Shown here one piece after another: positions 43,239 to 52,412 of a stretch of 64,000 nt of DNA; the first letter of the stretch is position 1; every line of letters starts with the position of its first letter. The DNA comes from Anaerolineae bacterium (GTDB lineage: Bacteria > Chloroflexota > Anaerolineae > Promineifilales > Promineifilaceae): the NCBI GenBank assembly GCA_023382655.1, contig JAHDWK010000011.1, forward strand, positions 1-64,000. Direction: 5' to 3'. A program made the translations under genes and the position numbers. The notes under the pieces are model-generated. The model was given only the letters and a program-made list of their open reading frames with translations. It did no database searches and was not told where the DNA came from.

Positions 43239-46200
43239 ATGAAGCAAACACCCGTCCTGACGGCCCAACCAGTCGCGGCCCGTGGCGATCAACCGGAGCC
43301 AAACCAATCATCCTACCAGCAATATTATCTGCGCGTCATTGACCAACAGTTGTCGGCTGGCGACTTTGGCGGTCTCAAGCTCGTCGTCGGGCCAACCGGC
43401 ATGGGCAAAACTAGCGCCATTCCCGCCGTCATCGCCCACCTGCGGGCGCGGCCTGTAGAGAAGCGCTGCATCTATACCTCGCACCGCCACCTGCTGATCG
43501 GTGAAATGGCTAAGACCCTGGAAGCGGACGGCATTCCCTTCGTTTATCTTAAAAACAACGAGGAGGTAGTGGCAGCGTTCCTTGACTGGCGGGAAAAGGG
43601 GGATTTTTTAGGCCGGTTGGAACGCTGTGACTTCTTCAAGCTGGCCGATAGCTCGCGGACGTCGGTTGAAAAGCAGATAGAAAGTTTGCGCCAGGAGCAG
43701 GCCAATTTGCGCCAACTCAAAAACAGCGGCTTCCACGCCGCTTACGAACAGCAGCGGTTGGCCTTTCGGGAGCGCTGTGACCGGCTGCTAAATGTTTTCA
43801 AAGCAGGGTTGTCTCATAAAGATTTACCCCCGGAAACGCACAAGCAGCTGATGAGCGATCCCGGCATCTGGCGGCTATTTCCCTACGTGGGATTTTTGTA
43901 CAGCCCGGCGCGGCCTGTGTTGCTGGTAACGGTGCAAAAGTTACTGTATGGATTTTTCAACGGCCGTACCAATGAACGTCTCCTCTCTTTGGAAGACAAC
44001 ATCATCTTTCTGGATGAATTCGACATGCAGGAGAAAGAAATGCTTGGCTTTCTCTGCCGCAGCCCAGAAATCCAGAACAGCTTTGAGTTTGTGCGCCTCT
44101 TTTACGAAGAAATGAGCCGGCAGCGGCAGTTAGGCCACCTGGACCCAGTTCCGGGTGAACCGGAACGTCGCGTCAAAGCGAAACAGCGGGCCATGTCTAT
44201 TGTTGACCAGTTGCAGGCTGACTGTGAAAAGGCGGGCATCAACTTCCCCCAAATTCGCCACTTTGCCTTGCGTGAAGGGGAGTTCCCCAGCAATCATCTG
44301 TCGGTGTTCCAATCGGGGGTGCAAATTATGACCGACCCCTTTTACCTGCGCGAGCGGGACCACATTTGGGAAGTGGTGCGCCGGGCAGGGTCAGATACGC
44401 AGCGCGCCCGGCCGCTCATGACCATTATTACGCAAACGGCCAATGCCATTCTCGATTTCTTCTCCGAGCTATGGGCCGATGAACTGACTCCGGAGTGGCA
44501 TAGTTGGATTGACCAATGTTACGACCAGAAGAACGACAACACGCCGGGGCGGTACCAGGAAATTATCAGCGATTATGGCTTTTACCGGCGGCCGTCACGC
44601 CTGGCCACCGAGCGAGATGATCCGGCTATCGCCGATAGCATCTATTACCAGGGCTACAGCTTTTTCCGGTTGGTGCGTGGCGCCTACTTTACCACGCCAG
44701 ACGAAATCCGCCTGGAGCAGAAGAAACTGACGGTGACGCCGGAATATCTGCTGTGGCGGTTAAGTAACGCCAATCTGCTGTTCGCCCTCTCTGCTACCGG
44801 GGACATCAAGCGGTACGTGCAGTCGTTTGACATGAACTGGCTGGAACAATACAGCCGTTATCTGCCCATTGACGAGCAAGACAAAGCGCTAGTGGCTGAC
44901 TTGAAGCGGCAAAAAGAGGCCAAACGCACCTATGAGGTGAAGTTAAGCGTGGCCGATGAACTGCCCAATTCTCATCCCCTCTCTTATGCCCTGGATCAAC
45001 TGGCGCAGGAACAGTTTTTCAGTCGGGAAGGGGAGGAAATGGCCCGAGAAATGGCCGTGGCTTTTCGTCAACAGGCTGTCAGCCGCTTCCTGGAAACCAT
45101 TCGCTGGATTGCCCACGAAAGCAATAACCAGGCCCACCTGGTTTTTCTGAACTCCTTTACATTCATCGAAAAATTGTTCCGGCCTGGTAATGGGCTGCCG
45201 AAATCATTCTATGACAGTATGCGGCCGTATCTGGCTGTTGATAGCCTGGGCGACGGCCGTTCACGGGAATACAGGGTGACAATTGAAGCACGGCCGTGCC
45301 AGGTCATCTTCCTGGACGCCGCCAAGGGCCGGGAAATGGAAGACCAATCTTTCCGCCAGGCCGAACCAGGCATCCCGCTAATTGTGATTACCACCTATCC
45401 CACCGCTTCCAACGGCGTCAATCTGAAATGGTACAGACACGATGATCAAGAAAATGGGCCGGGCTATGATTTAGAAGGTATCCACTTGCTGGAAGCGCCT
45501 CACTTTTATTTCAGCGGCTCAGACGGCAGTGATGACGGCGTTGATAAAGAGAAGATGTTCATCTGGCAAGTGTGGAAGCTGTACCACAACTTTCAGATAT
45601 CTGAGAGCCAGTTCATCACCGCACTGCGGGAACTGAACATTGCCGATGTCAACGCCCTATATAAAGCCACTCCAGACTATCTGTTGAACCAGATCGCGGT
45701 TTTTCACCAGGCGTTAGGGCGGGTTGACCGGCAGTGGCAGCCGATGCCGCCCATTGAAATTCGTCTAGCCGCTGGCCGCTCAGATGTCCTGGGCATTTTC
45801 GAGCGGTATCTGGCTGCGCCCGGCGTTATCGCCGAGAATTGTTTGGCGCGGGAAGCGTATACCTCCTCGCTCATCCTGGCGCTGTACCAAGAGATTGAGA
45901 AGGCGTATTTGCGCCGGAGTATTGTCAACCAATTGCAATACGAATCTTTTGCCGCCACAGAAGATCGCGCCCGGCAGATCGCTGGCCGGCTGCTGCAAAT
46001 CATCAGTGGCGTCCGCAGCGACGCGTATGCGCCGGCCGATGCGAAAAAGGTGATGGACCTGTGGTGGCGCATCCGCGAGGCCGTCCTGAAACAGGATTAC
46101 CATTTCCAGTCAGCCATTGAAGTTGTCCATTTACCCAGCGGTCAAACACAGCATATTACCGTAGATTTTCGGCGCGACTTCGTCCTGGAAACGGCGCTAC

Positions 46201-46949
46201 TGCAAGATGGCGACACGCTGCTCATTGATTGGGAAACACAGAAAATTCATCGCCAGCCGACCCAAAGCGCAAAACCCTACAGCCTGAATCGGTATTATCG
46301 CCAATACGCGCAAAACCCGACAATTGAATGGTACTTCCGCACCCACAACTACCGGCTGCGCTACGAACCGGCCAATCAGAACCTCTTCTTCACGCCTTAT
46401 ATCCAGCAGAACATCCTGGCTGGGGCGGTGGGCGAAGCTGCTTTGAAAGGGGCACTGCAACATTTTCATGTCCCACTGGCTCATGAGCACGATTGCCCGC
46501 CGGCGCTGTTTGAAATCGCCGACATGCAGTTGCAAGGCTTGCCCATTTACCTGGACGCCAAAAATTACAGCCAGTGGACCACCCTTTACCGCTTTGCCGC
46601 CGGCCCGGACGACCCGGCCTACGATGAAAAACTAAACGCGGCCGCTTTCCTGGCGGCGGCCCAGAAGAAATGGGAATACCTGGTGGCCCAAACGGGCAAT
46701 CAAGACGTGAAGCTGGTATTTATCAACCTGGCAGCGGGTGAAAACCATCCTAACGAAGGGTGGGACGCGCAGTTGAATCCGGTACGGCCGTATCGTTTCC
46801 GCGACAGTGCCAATACGATTATTCAAGGGGTCATTGATCATCACAATCCTCAGGCATGGCGGCAAGATTTTCTGGAATGGGTCAATGATGTCAAAGCGGT
46901 TTACCGCCAAACAGAAGGAGCTAACGATGACAAAAGAGAGTACAAATAA
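43239..46949 (+). CDS. SF2 helicase with C-terminal PD-(D/E)xK nuclease domain
   Basis: 1236 residues from the ATG at 43239 (GGAGGA upstream). Walker A is VVGPTGMGKTS (about 51-59), motif II is IIFLDEFD (about 255-262), and motif VI is HQALGRVDRQ (about 823-832); these define a superfamily 2 translocase. The long insert between I and II is helical. Near residues 1060-1115 the order GEAALKGAL, FEIADMQL, YLDAKNYS gives the E...D...DxK pattern of restriction-type PD-(D/E)xK nucleases. No methyltransferase is adjacent. It overlaps the next gene by 23 bases. I cannot place it in a named defence family. The nuclease call rests on motif spacing only. Confidence 0.75.
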   Translation: MKQTPVLTAQPVAARGDQPEPNQSSYQQYYLRVIDQQLSAGDFGGLKLVVGPTGMGKTSAIPAVIAHLRARPVEKRCIYTSHRHLLIGEMAKTLEADGIPFVYLKNNEEVVAAFLDWREKGDFLGRLERCDFFKLADSSRTSVEKQIESLRQEQANLRQLKNSGFHAAYEQQRLAFRERCDRLLNVFKAGLSHKDLPPETHKQLMSDPGIWRLFPYVGFLYSPARPVLLVTVQKLLYGFFNGRTNERLLSLEDNIIFLDEFDMQEKEMLGFLCRSPEIQNSFEFVRLFYEEMSRQRQLGHLDPVPGEPERRVKAKQRAMSIVDQLQADCEKAGINFPQIRHFALREGEFPSNHLSVFQSGVQIMTDPFYLRERDHIWEVVRRAGSDTQRARPLMTIITQTANAILDFFSELWADELTPEWHSWIDQCYDQKNDNTPGRYQEIISDYGFYRRPSRLATERDDPAIADSIYYQGYSFFRLVRGAYFTTPDEIRLEQKKLTVTPEYLLWRLSNANLLFALSATGDIKRYVQSFDMNWLEQYSRYLPIDEQDKALVADLKRQKEAKRTYEVKLSVADELPNSHPLSYALDQLAQEQFFSREGEEMAREMAVAFRQQAVSRFLETIRWIAHESNNQAHLVFLNSFTFIEKLFRPGNGLPKSFYDSMRPYLAVDSLGDGRSREYRVTIEARPCQVIFLDAAKGREMEDQSFRQAEPGIPLIVITTYPTASNGVNLKWYRHDDQENGPGYDLEGIHLLEAPHFYFSGSDGSDDGVDKEKMFIWQVWKLYHNFQISESQFITALRELNIADVNALYKATPDYLLNQIAVFHQALGRVDRQWQPMPPIEIRLAAGRSDVLGIFERYLAAPGVIAENCLAREAYTSSLILALYQEIEKAYLRRSIVNQLQYESFAATEDRARQIAGRLLQIISGVRSDAYAPADAKKVMDLWWRIREAVLKQDYHFQSAIEVVHLPSGQTQHITVDFRRDFVLETALLQDGDTLLIDWETQKIHRQPTQSAKPYSLNRYYRQYAQNPTIEWYFRTHNYRLRYEPANQNLFFTPYIQQNILAGAVGEAALKGALQHFHVPLAHEHDCPPALFEIADMQLQGLPIYLDAKNYSQWTTLYRFAAGPDDPAYDEKLNAAAFLAAAQKKWEYLVAQTGNQDVKLVFINLAAGENHPNEGWDAQLNPVRPYRFRDSANTIIQGVIDHHNPQAWRQDFLEWVNDVKAVYRQTEGANDDKREYK

Positions 46950-49215
46950 CGCCAGAGCAGTCCCCACAACTATTTTGACGATTGACCGCGGGGCGATAGA
47001 TTGGGAGCGGCTGCGCCAACGTTGCCATATCGTGCGTTATCAGATGCCGTTTTACAATCGAAAAACGGACAAGAATTACTATGCGCGGATGCACAACTGG
47101 TATAAGCAGGAAAGTGACTATCCCTGCTACCTGCACACGCACGGCCCTCATTTGTACGTCAAGTATGGTAATCCCAACGAAGTGATAAATTTGTCGTATG
47201 AAGGACGGCCATTGCGCGCTGAGATGGTCAATCTGGAAGATGAAACAATGCTGCCCTGGATAATGAAATTGCTGGTTGCCGATTTCTTTCAGGTAGGCGG
47301 CCGTTTTGTGAGTAATGCCAAGTTTTTTCTGTGGGCAACAGCCGATAAAGATTTTGTCACCGGTTTGGAAATTGAAGTCAAGCATAATTGGCAAGAAAAC
47401 AAAGACGAATTCATTGTTTCAGATGAAGCGGCCCGATTGCGGAAGCTACGTCCTATAGACTTTGACAATATCCAGCCTTGGCGGCAGGTATATTATGGCC
47501 GTTATTACCTTACGCCCGATATGCCCATATTCAAACAGCTAAAAAAGGATCAGATTACCTCGGAACAATTACATGAAGGTGTTTTTGAATTGTATGAAGG
47601 CAGCCGCACCAATCGCGCCAGCCTCACCTTTCACTCCACTAAAAGCCTGCGTGCCTTACAGCAAACCAGGTCTTACCTGCTCAATCAGTTTATTGCCCAA
47701 TTTGTCGCCTATCTGAATGGGTTGGGATTGCCCTTCCAACAGAAACGACTCTCTGTGCAGCGTATGCACACCGAGTCCACGACCGCAATGAAAGAACGCC
47801 AACTGCCGCTTGAGCAAAAGCCCATCTACATTGTTGATGATCGCCTGAACGCCAGACGCCAACCCGATGATTTTGCCACTCGCTTTTGCGCTATTGCCAA
47901 TGAAACGCTGACCGACCATGATGCGCTTTTTGTGGTGAAATCCGAGGCCGATTTGCAGCCAGGCGATTGGGTGCTGCGCCTTCAAGATTATGATGGCGAT
48001 GAGTTTGATCCTGAAACTGGCATTTTGAAAGCTTGGCAAGACAGTAAAGCTGACTTTTACGACCGGCATCCTGACATTGTCAAACAAACGATGAATATCA
48101 ACAGCAATAGCAAGATTCGACAAAAAGATGCCCAACCCCAGAAGTCGCGGAGATGGTCAGCAGCAGAATATTTGGATTATGGGATACCAACGGTTGCCGC
48201 CATAAAAACCCAAATTGAGGTTTGCCGTAATCAACTCCTTCTAAAAGATGTCGTGATGTTTCCCAAGAATGTCTTGCCCCGCTTGCCACAAATCGGACGA
48301 ATGTCCGATATGATTTTTCTCTACCAGGAAACGCTGGTCTATTTTGACGGCCAGGATTTACATTTTATGCCTGTTGCCAACAATCTGGACGCAGCATCCG
48401 TCTTTGTTAGGGCGTACACCGGTTGGGATTTGCTGGAGGATGTGTTGCTTCCTTCTATTGAGCGGTATTACTTCAACCCCCAGCGGGATAAGGCAATTGA
48501 GGATACGTTGAAACGGCCGTTTATCATCAGCCGTGATTTTGTGTGGGAGATTTGGGAAGGAAACGGCCGTGTTCTCAATGAAGATGCGGTCATCCGGAAA
48601 CGTCTTGAAGCGTTAGAACAACCAAGACCCATTAAGCAATTTTATCCGCCCCAACTGGACAACAATCCTTTGTTTGACAGCCAGCAATTGCAAGCGTATG
48701 CCGAATTTTTAGATCGGGAAGTGAGGCAATCTACCATCTCCTTTGTTGACTTGAAAACTCAATACGGCAAACATGTTAAGGACGAACGAGACGCGATTGT
48801 GGTAGAAGATGGCGGCTTTTTTAACTTATTGGACATCCACAGCGCTAAAAAATACAGAGAGTATCTAAAAGGGTGGGTTGGCCTGCCATTGGAAAGCGTG
48901 CGCGAAGACCACCTCTTCCCGGTATACAAAGGCATTTGGTATGCTCCGGATACCAATCATTATGTAGCCGGCGTCAAAGACCCCAGTCCTGAAGAACAGG
49001 AACGCGGTCATACCCTCCGCCGGATAGTTGTCCACCAGGGTGAAAGGGGGCCTGAGAGGTTGCAGGCCCTGTTAAGACAGGCGTTTTCCCCATTGCTTGA
49101 GGTGAATTTCGTCCGGTATCGAAACTATACAGTGATACCGTTTCCGCTCAATCTCATTGCAATCTGGCGACGTATCAATGAATTTAACGCAGCTTCATTC
49201 CCTGAAACTGTCTGA
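46927..49215 (+). CDS. Unknown protein, possibly Argonaute/PIWI-like in layout
   Basis: 762 residues from the ATG at 46927 (AAGGAG upstream, inside the end of the helicase gene). I do not recognise the family. The N-terminal 330 residues are alpha/beta with LEIEVKHNWQENKDEFIVSD and FELYEGSRTNRASLTFHS. A middle part has FYDRHPDIVKQTMNINSNS, which faintly recalls the MID domain entry of Argonautes. The protein ends in VRYRNYTVIPFPLNLIAIWR. I do not see a convincing catalytic tetrad. The context, between a nuclease-helicase and a DUF1998 helicase, argues for a nucleic-acid-binding defence protein. It is separated from the next gene by 204 bases, which contain no feature I can name. Confidence 0.55.
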   Translation: MTKESTNNARAVPTTILTIDRGAIDWERLRQRCHIVRYQMPFYNRKTDKNYYARMHNWYKQESDYPCYLHTHGPHLYVKYGNPNEVINLSYEGRPLRAEMVNLEDETMLPWIMKLLVADFFQVGGRFVSNAKFFLWATADKDFVTGLEIEVKHNWQENKDEFIVSDEAARLRKLRPIDFDNIQPWRQVYYGRYYLTPDMPIFKQLKKDQITSEQLHEGVFELYEGSRTNRASLTFHSTKSLRALQQTRSYLLNQFIAQFVAYLNGLGLPFQQKRLSVQRMHTESTTAMKERQLPLEQKPIYIVDDRLNARRQPDDFATRFCAIANETLTDHDALFVVKSEADLQPGDWVLRLQDYDGDEFDPETGILKAWQDSKADFYDRHPDIVKQTMNINSNSKIRQKDAQPQKSRRWSAAEYLDYGIPTVAAIKTQIEVCRNQLLLKDVVMFPKNVLPRLPQIGRMSDMIFLYQETLVYFDGQDLHFMPVANNLDAASVFVRAYTGWDLLEDVLLPSIERYYFNPQRDKAIEDTLKRPFIISRDFVWEIWEGNGRVLNEDAVIRKRLEALEQPRPIKQFYPPQLDNNPLFDSQQLQAYAEFLDREVRQSTISFVDLKTQYGKHVKDERDAIVVEDGGFFNLLDIHSAKKYREYLKGWVGLPLESVREDHLFPVYKGIWYAPDTNHYVAGVKDPSPEEQERGHTLRRIVVHQGERGPERLQALLRQAFSPLLEVNFVRYRNYTVIPFPLNLIAIWRRINEFNAASFPETV

Positions 49216-49419
49216 CTGAAGGGACAACATCCTTCCCCACACCTACCCCTGGCATAATGCGACTGACCTGAGATGGTTAAGTTGTGGCCCAAAAGGGGGT
49301 GGATTAATACGATTAGCCTGACCAATAGTACCGGGGAGCAATAGCAAAGAGTCAGGCTTCTTGTTACACTTTAGTCCTTTAGTCAGCCTTTCCATCCACT
49401 GCTACCCCTAAATCAAGTT

Positions 49420-51519
49420 ATGAACTATGACGATTGGAATCGCGCATTAGCTGAGACCTTCTTTAATCCCAATCAAGAGCAGAAACCCGTCTATCTTCAT
49501 GTGGATGATGAGCTATTGCAGGACATTGCGTTGCAACATGGTCTGAACCAGGGAACAGGCAGGGAGTGCTTTGTTCAGGCGGTAATAACTCGTGCGCGGT
49601 TTAGCGAAAACAAAACACAACCTTTCTTCAAATTTTTACAGTGGCGCGCCTGGGAAAATCAGTTGCGGCAGGATCCCACGACCCCACCTCCTTTTGTTGG
49701 CTTCCTCGGTTTCTGCGTATTGGCGGCCGTAGACATGACTGCCGATGAAAAATTGAACGTCACCAGCGGAAACTATTATGTGCGCTTGAACAAACTCTTA
49801 CGTCTGTCGGGGCGCGGCCAGCCAACCGGCTTCGAGGAAATCGAATCTGCGTGGGAGCGGCTCAATCAATGGCTTAAGGATGATTTGCAGGGCAAGTTTG
49901 GTTTGCCTACAGCCAATAATAGATTATACGGCCGTCACGTGGGTTATCCCATTTCACAAGCCTTGATGCGGCGTACCGACTTCGAAGAGCTGCCCCGTTT
50001 CTTCCATTGGTGTGGCCCGGATTCTGGCGAAGAGAATGTAACCGCAGATTACTTCAAGCAACAACTGCAACATTGGGCTAACCTCACCACTTGTTCCTTT
50101 TCCCAACAGTTGAAGCATATGCTGGTCCGTAACCAGCAACATGTGACCGCTATCGCCGAAATGACGCTCGCCTATTACCGGGCGTGGGACGGTGATCTGG
50201 TGACAATTAAAGGTGAAAGAAGAGCTGAGATTGTAGTGCAACTCATCCGTGCCGGACGCAGTTTTGAATTGGCGTTACATCCCAAAGCCCCTGATGATTT
50301 TCCTGAGGAACGGTACGGCCGTGCCTTTCTTCGCCGTACCGGCGATGCCCACTGGTTTGAACCATTGGATGCTCATTTCCTGCAACAATGGCTGCGCGGG
50401 GAAGACCTCGACTTACAACACAAACAATACCGCCTGATGCTGCCCGCCAGACGCATTATTCCTCTTCGAAGTGACATTACCTCTGATTTAGGTGGTTGGA
50501 TAGCTTGTGGCCGGGTAAGCCTGGGCGAAAAACACATGGTCTTGTGCCACCAGACACAACAAGAAGCTGTAGCCGCTTACCTGGCAACATATGGCGCCGG
50601 TGGTGAGCGGCTTCTAGGTAGCCGTGAGCCTGTTTACGCTCAGTGGGTTTGTTTTGACAATATACGCATCAATCGAACATCTCTTGATGATTGGGGAGAA
50701 CTCGACTGCCTGGTTCCACTACCGCAAGCAGGCATTCGGTTATCGGGGGGCTTGAAGCTGAAACAAGGCGTCTGGTTACAGGGCGGGGAACCTGAGGTGA
50801 TCATTACGGCGGAAAGTGAGATGCCCGTTTTTCTAGATGATCAACAGGTAGCCACGGCCGTTCTCGGCAGCACTTTACTTGACCTTCGGGAATACCATTT
50901 GGTTGAAGGGACACACGTCATTCGTGTTGGCGCGCAGGGCCGCACCATCGCCATTGCCTATCCCGGTAGTGAATTGTTAGGACCACAGCGTATGCAGTTG
51001 TGGGGTTATCCCCTCCAGCGCCAGGATGAAACACAATACCGACCACTTTCGCTCGCGGCCGTACTCATACCCTCACCGGAAACCATTCCCACCGGCCAGC
51101 TTTACGTAGCCGGGACACATATCTTGCACTCGCCAATGGACCCGCCACCGGTGCGTCAACACCTACTTATTCTGCCCTATGGCGCCCGGCGTTATATAAT
51201 CTTGGGCCGACAGATTGGCGACGTGTTTGAACCAGAGTTGCCCACTTATCTGCCACAATGGCAGGCTGAAGATTACTTGCGGGGTTATAAACAGATAGTG
51301 CCTTTTACCCCCCAATGGCTCATAACTGTTTCTCATCGCAACAATTTATCGCTGCGTCCATTAGGACACCCGGAAGCACCCAAGGACTCAATTAGCAGAC
51401 CAGAGATGGCCGAGAAGTGGCGCCAGTGGGCAGGAAAACGCACCTTGATACGCCGCCTGCCTCAGCATCATCAGAACCGGTGGTTACAATACATCAAGGT
51501 GGCGCAAGGTAAGAGGTGA
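49420..51519 (+). CDS. Unknown large protein of the helicase operon
   Basis: 699 residues. No known domain is recognised. The N-terminal 280 residues are helical (KFLQWRAWENQLRQDPTTPP, LNKLLRLSGRGQP). The C-terminal 400 are beta-rich, with repeated strand patterns (GEKHMVLCHQTQQEAVAAYL, GGLKLKQGVWLQGGEPEVII, YLVEGTHVIRVGA-like segments). No P-loop, nuclease or methylase motif is visible. The start codon lacks a clear ribosome binding site and follows the only sizeable gap in the operon, so an internal promoter is possible. The stop overlaps the next start, so the next protein is co-translated. A structural or scaffold role beside the two helicases is an inference from context. Confidence 0.6.
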   Translation: MNYDDWNRALAETFFNPNQEQKPVYLHVDDELLQDIALQHGLNQGTGRECFVQAVITRARFSENKTQPFFKFLQWRAWENQLRQDPTTPPPFVGFLGFCVLAAVDMTADEKLNVTSGNYYVRLNKLLRLSGRGQPTGFEEIESAWERLNQWLKDDLQGKFGLPTANNRLYGRHVGYPISQALMRRTDFEELPRFFHWCGPDSGEENVTADYFKQQLQHWANLTTCSFSQQLKHMLVRNQQHVTAIAEMTLAYYRAWDGDLVTIKGERRAEIVVQLIRAGRSFELALHPKAPDDFPEERYGRAFLRRTGDAHWFEPLDAHFLQQWLRGEDLDLQHKQYRLMLPARRIIPLRSDITSDLGGWIACGRVSLGEKHMVLCHQTQQEAVAAYLATYGAGGERLLGSREPVYAQWVCFDNIRINRTSLDDWGELDCLVPLPQAGIRLSGGLKLKQGVWLQGGEPEVIITAESEMPVFLDDQQVATAVLGSTLLDLREYHLVEGTHVIRVGAQGRTIAIAYPGSELLGPQRMQLWGYPLQRQDETQYRPLSLAAVLIPSPETIPTGQLYVAGTHILHSPMDPPPVRQHLLILPYGARRYIILGRQIGDVFEPELPTYLPQWQAEDYLRGYKQIVPFTPQWLITVSHRNNLSLRPLGHPEAPKDSISRPEMAEKWRQWAGKRTLIRRLPQHHQNRWLQYIKVAQGKR

Positions 51520-52412
51520 TGAACAACAATCTGCTATTGAGCTACCTCAGCGAGTTAGGGCACGGCAACTGGTCACACTTTCGACAGGCGCTGGAATATC
51601 TGGCAGACGATGAAGATGACCTGTACCGTACTGTTAAAGCGCGCCAGTTGAGCATGTTGGGCCATATTGAGTTTGCTTTTGAGGGGGACTTACGCTGGGC
51701 AGTCTGTGAGCCAACCATCGCCTGGCTATCTCGTGAGGATAGAATTACCGGCGTTTTGGGCGGCGGCCGTTCACCGCAATTGTTGGCTGCCTTGAAACAG
51801 AGTTGTGCTGATCTTGATTGCCGTTATGAGCAGCTACCCCAGGCAGAAGGCCCAGACGTAGTGCTGTTAACCGCGCCTTCCAATGATGTAGGCGAACAGT
51901 TAGCTCATCGAGTTGGTATACAACACCAACCCGATTCAGCAACACGATTGGCAGAAGTTGTGCCTGATGTCCACGCATACCTCAACAACCCAGAACTGTG
52001 CCCTCCCGAACCGATGCCTCAAGGGTTCAAATCCGAGCGTTACGACTGGCAACGACTGCGATGGGCAGAAACGGCCACCACAGACGAACCGGGATTCTAT
52101 CGTTTTAGCCACTATCGCCGTGAGTACCGCCTTAAAATGGATGACGTGGTTCGCAAGACACCGCCGTACATTGGCATTTTTGCCTGGCTGCACTACAAGA
52201 ATCAGATTGTTTTTCAATACGAGGCTGCTACCCAAACGCTGCGCGGGCCGGCCAGCGCCACACTCCCCCCCTTGCTGGGGCGCGCCGCAGTTCTTTGTTC
52301 CGGCCATTTACCTCGCTTTGAACCACAAAACAGCACTCACATTTACCAGGAAATTCCGCCCGCTGTTGCTAATCATTTGCTGTACAAACTGCATCAAGGA
52401 AAAGCTGAATGA
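51519..52412 (+). CDS. Unknown protein with possible winged helix, partner of the DUF1998 helicase
   Basis: 297 residues from the ATG at 51519 (an in-frame GTG precedes it at 51516). The N-terminal 120 residues look like a winged helix followed by an alpha/beta segment: SYLSELGHGNWSHFRQALEY, then QLSMLGHIEFAFEGDLRWAV, then ITGVLGGGRSPQLLAALKQS. I recall similar small proteins next to DUF1998 helicases but cannot name the family. The start overlaps the upstream stop by one base (TGATG) and the stop overlaps the helicase start by four (ATGA). It is thus tightly coupled to both neighbours and probably binds one of them or DNA. Confidence 0.6.
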   Translation: MNNNLLLSYLSELGHGNWSHFRQALEYLADDEDDLYRTVKARQLSMLGHIEFAFEGDLRWAVCEPTIAWLSREDRITGVLGGGRSPQLLAALKQSCADLDCRYEQLPQAEGPDVVLLTAPSNDVGEQLAHRVGIQHQPDSATRLAEVVPDVHAYLNNPELCPPEPMPQGFKSERYDWQRLRWAETATTDEPGFYRFSHYRREYRLKMDDVVRKTPPYIGIFAWLHYKNQIVFQYEAATQTLRGPASATLPPLLGRAAVLCSGHLPRFEPQNSTHIYQEIPPAVANHLLYKLHQGKAE

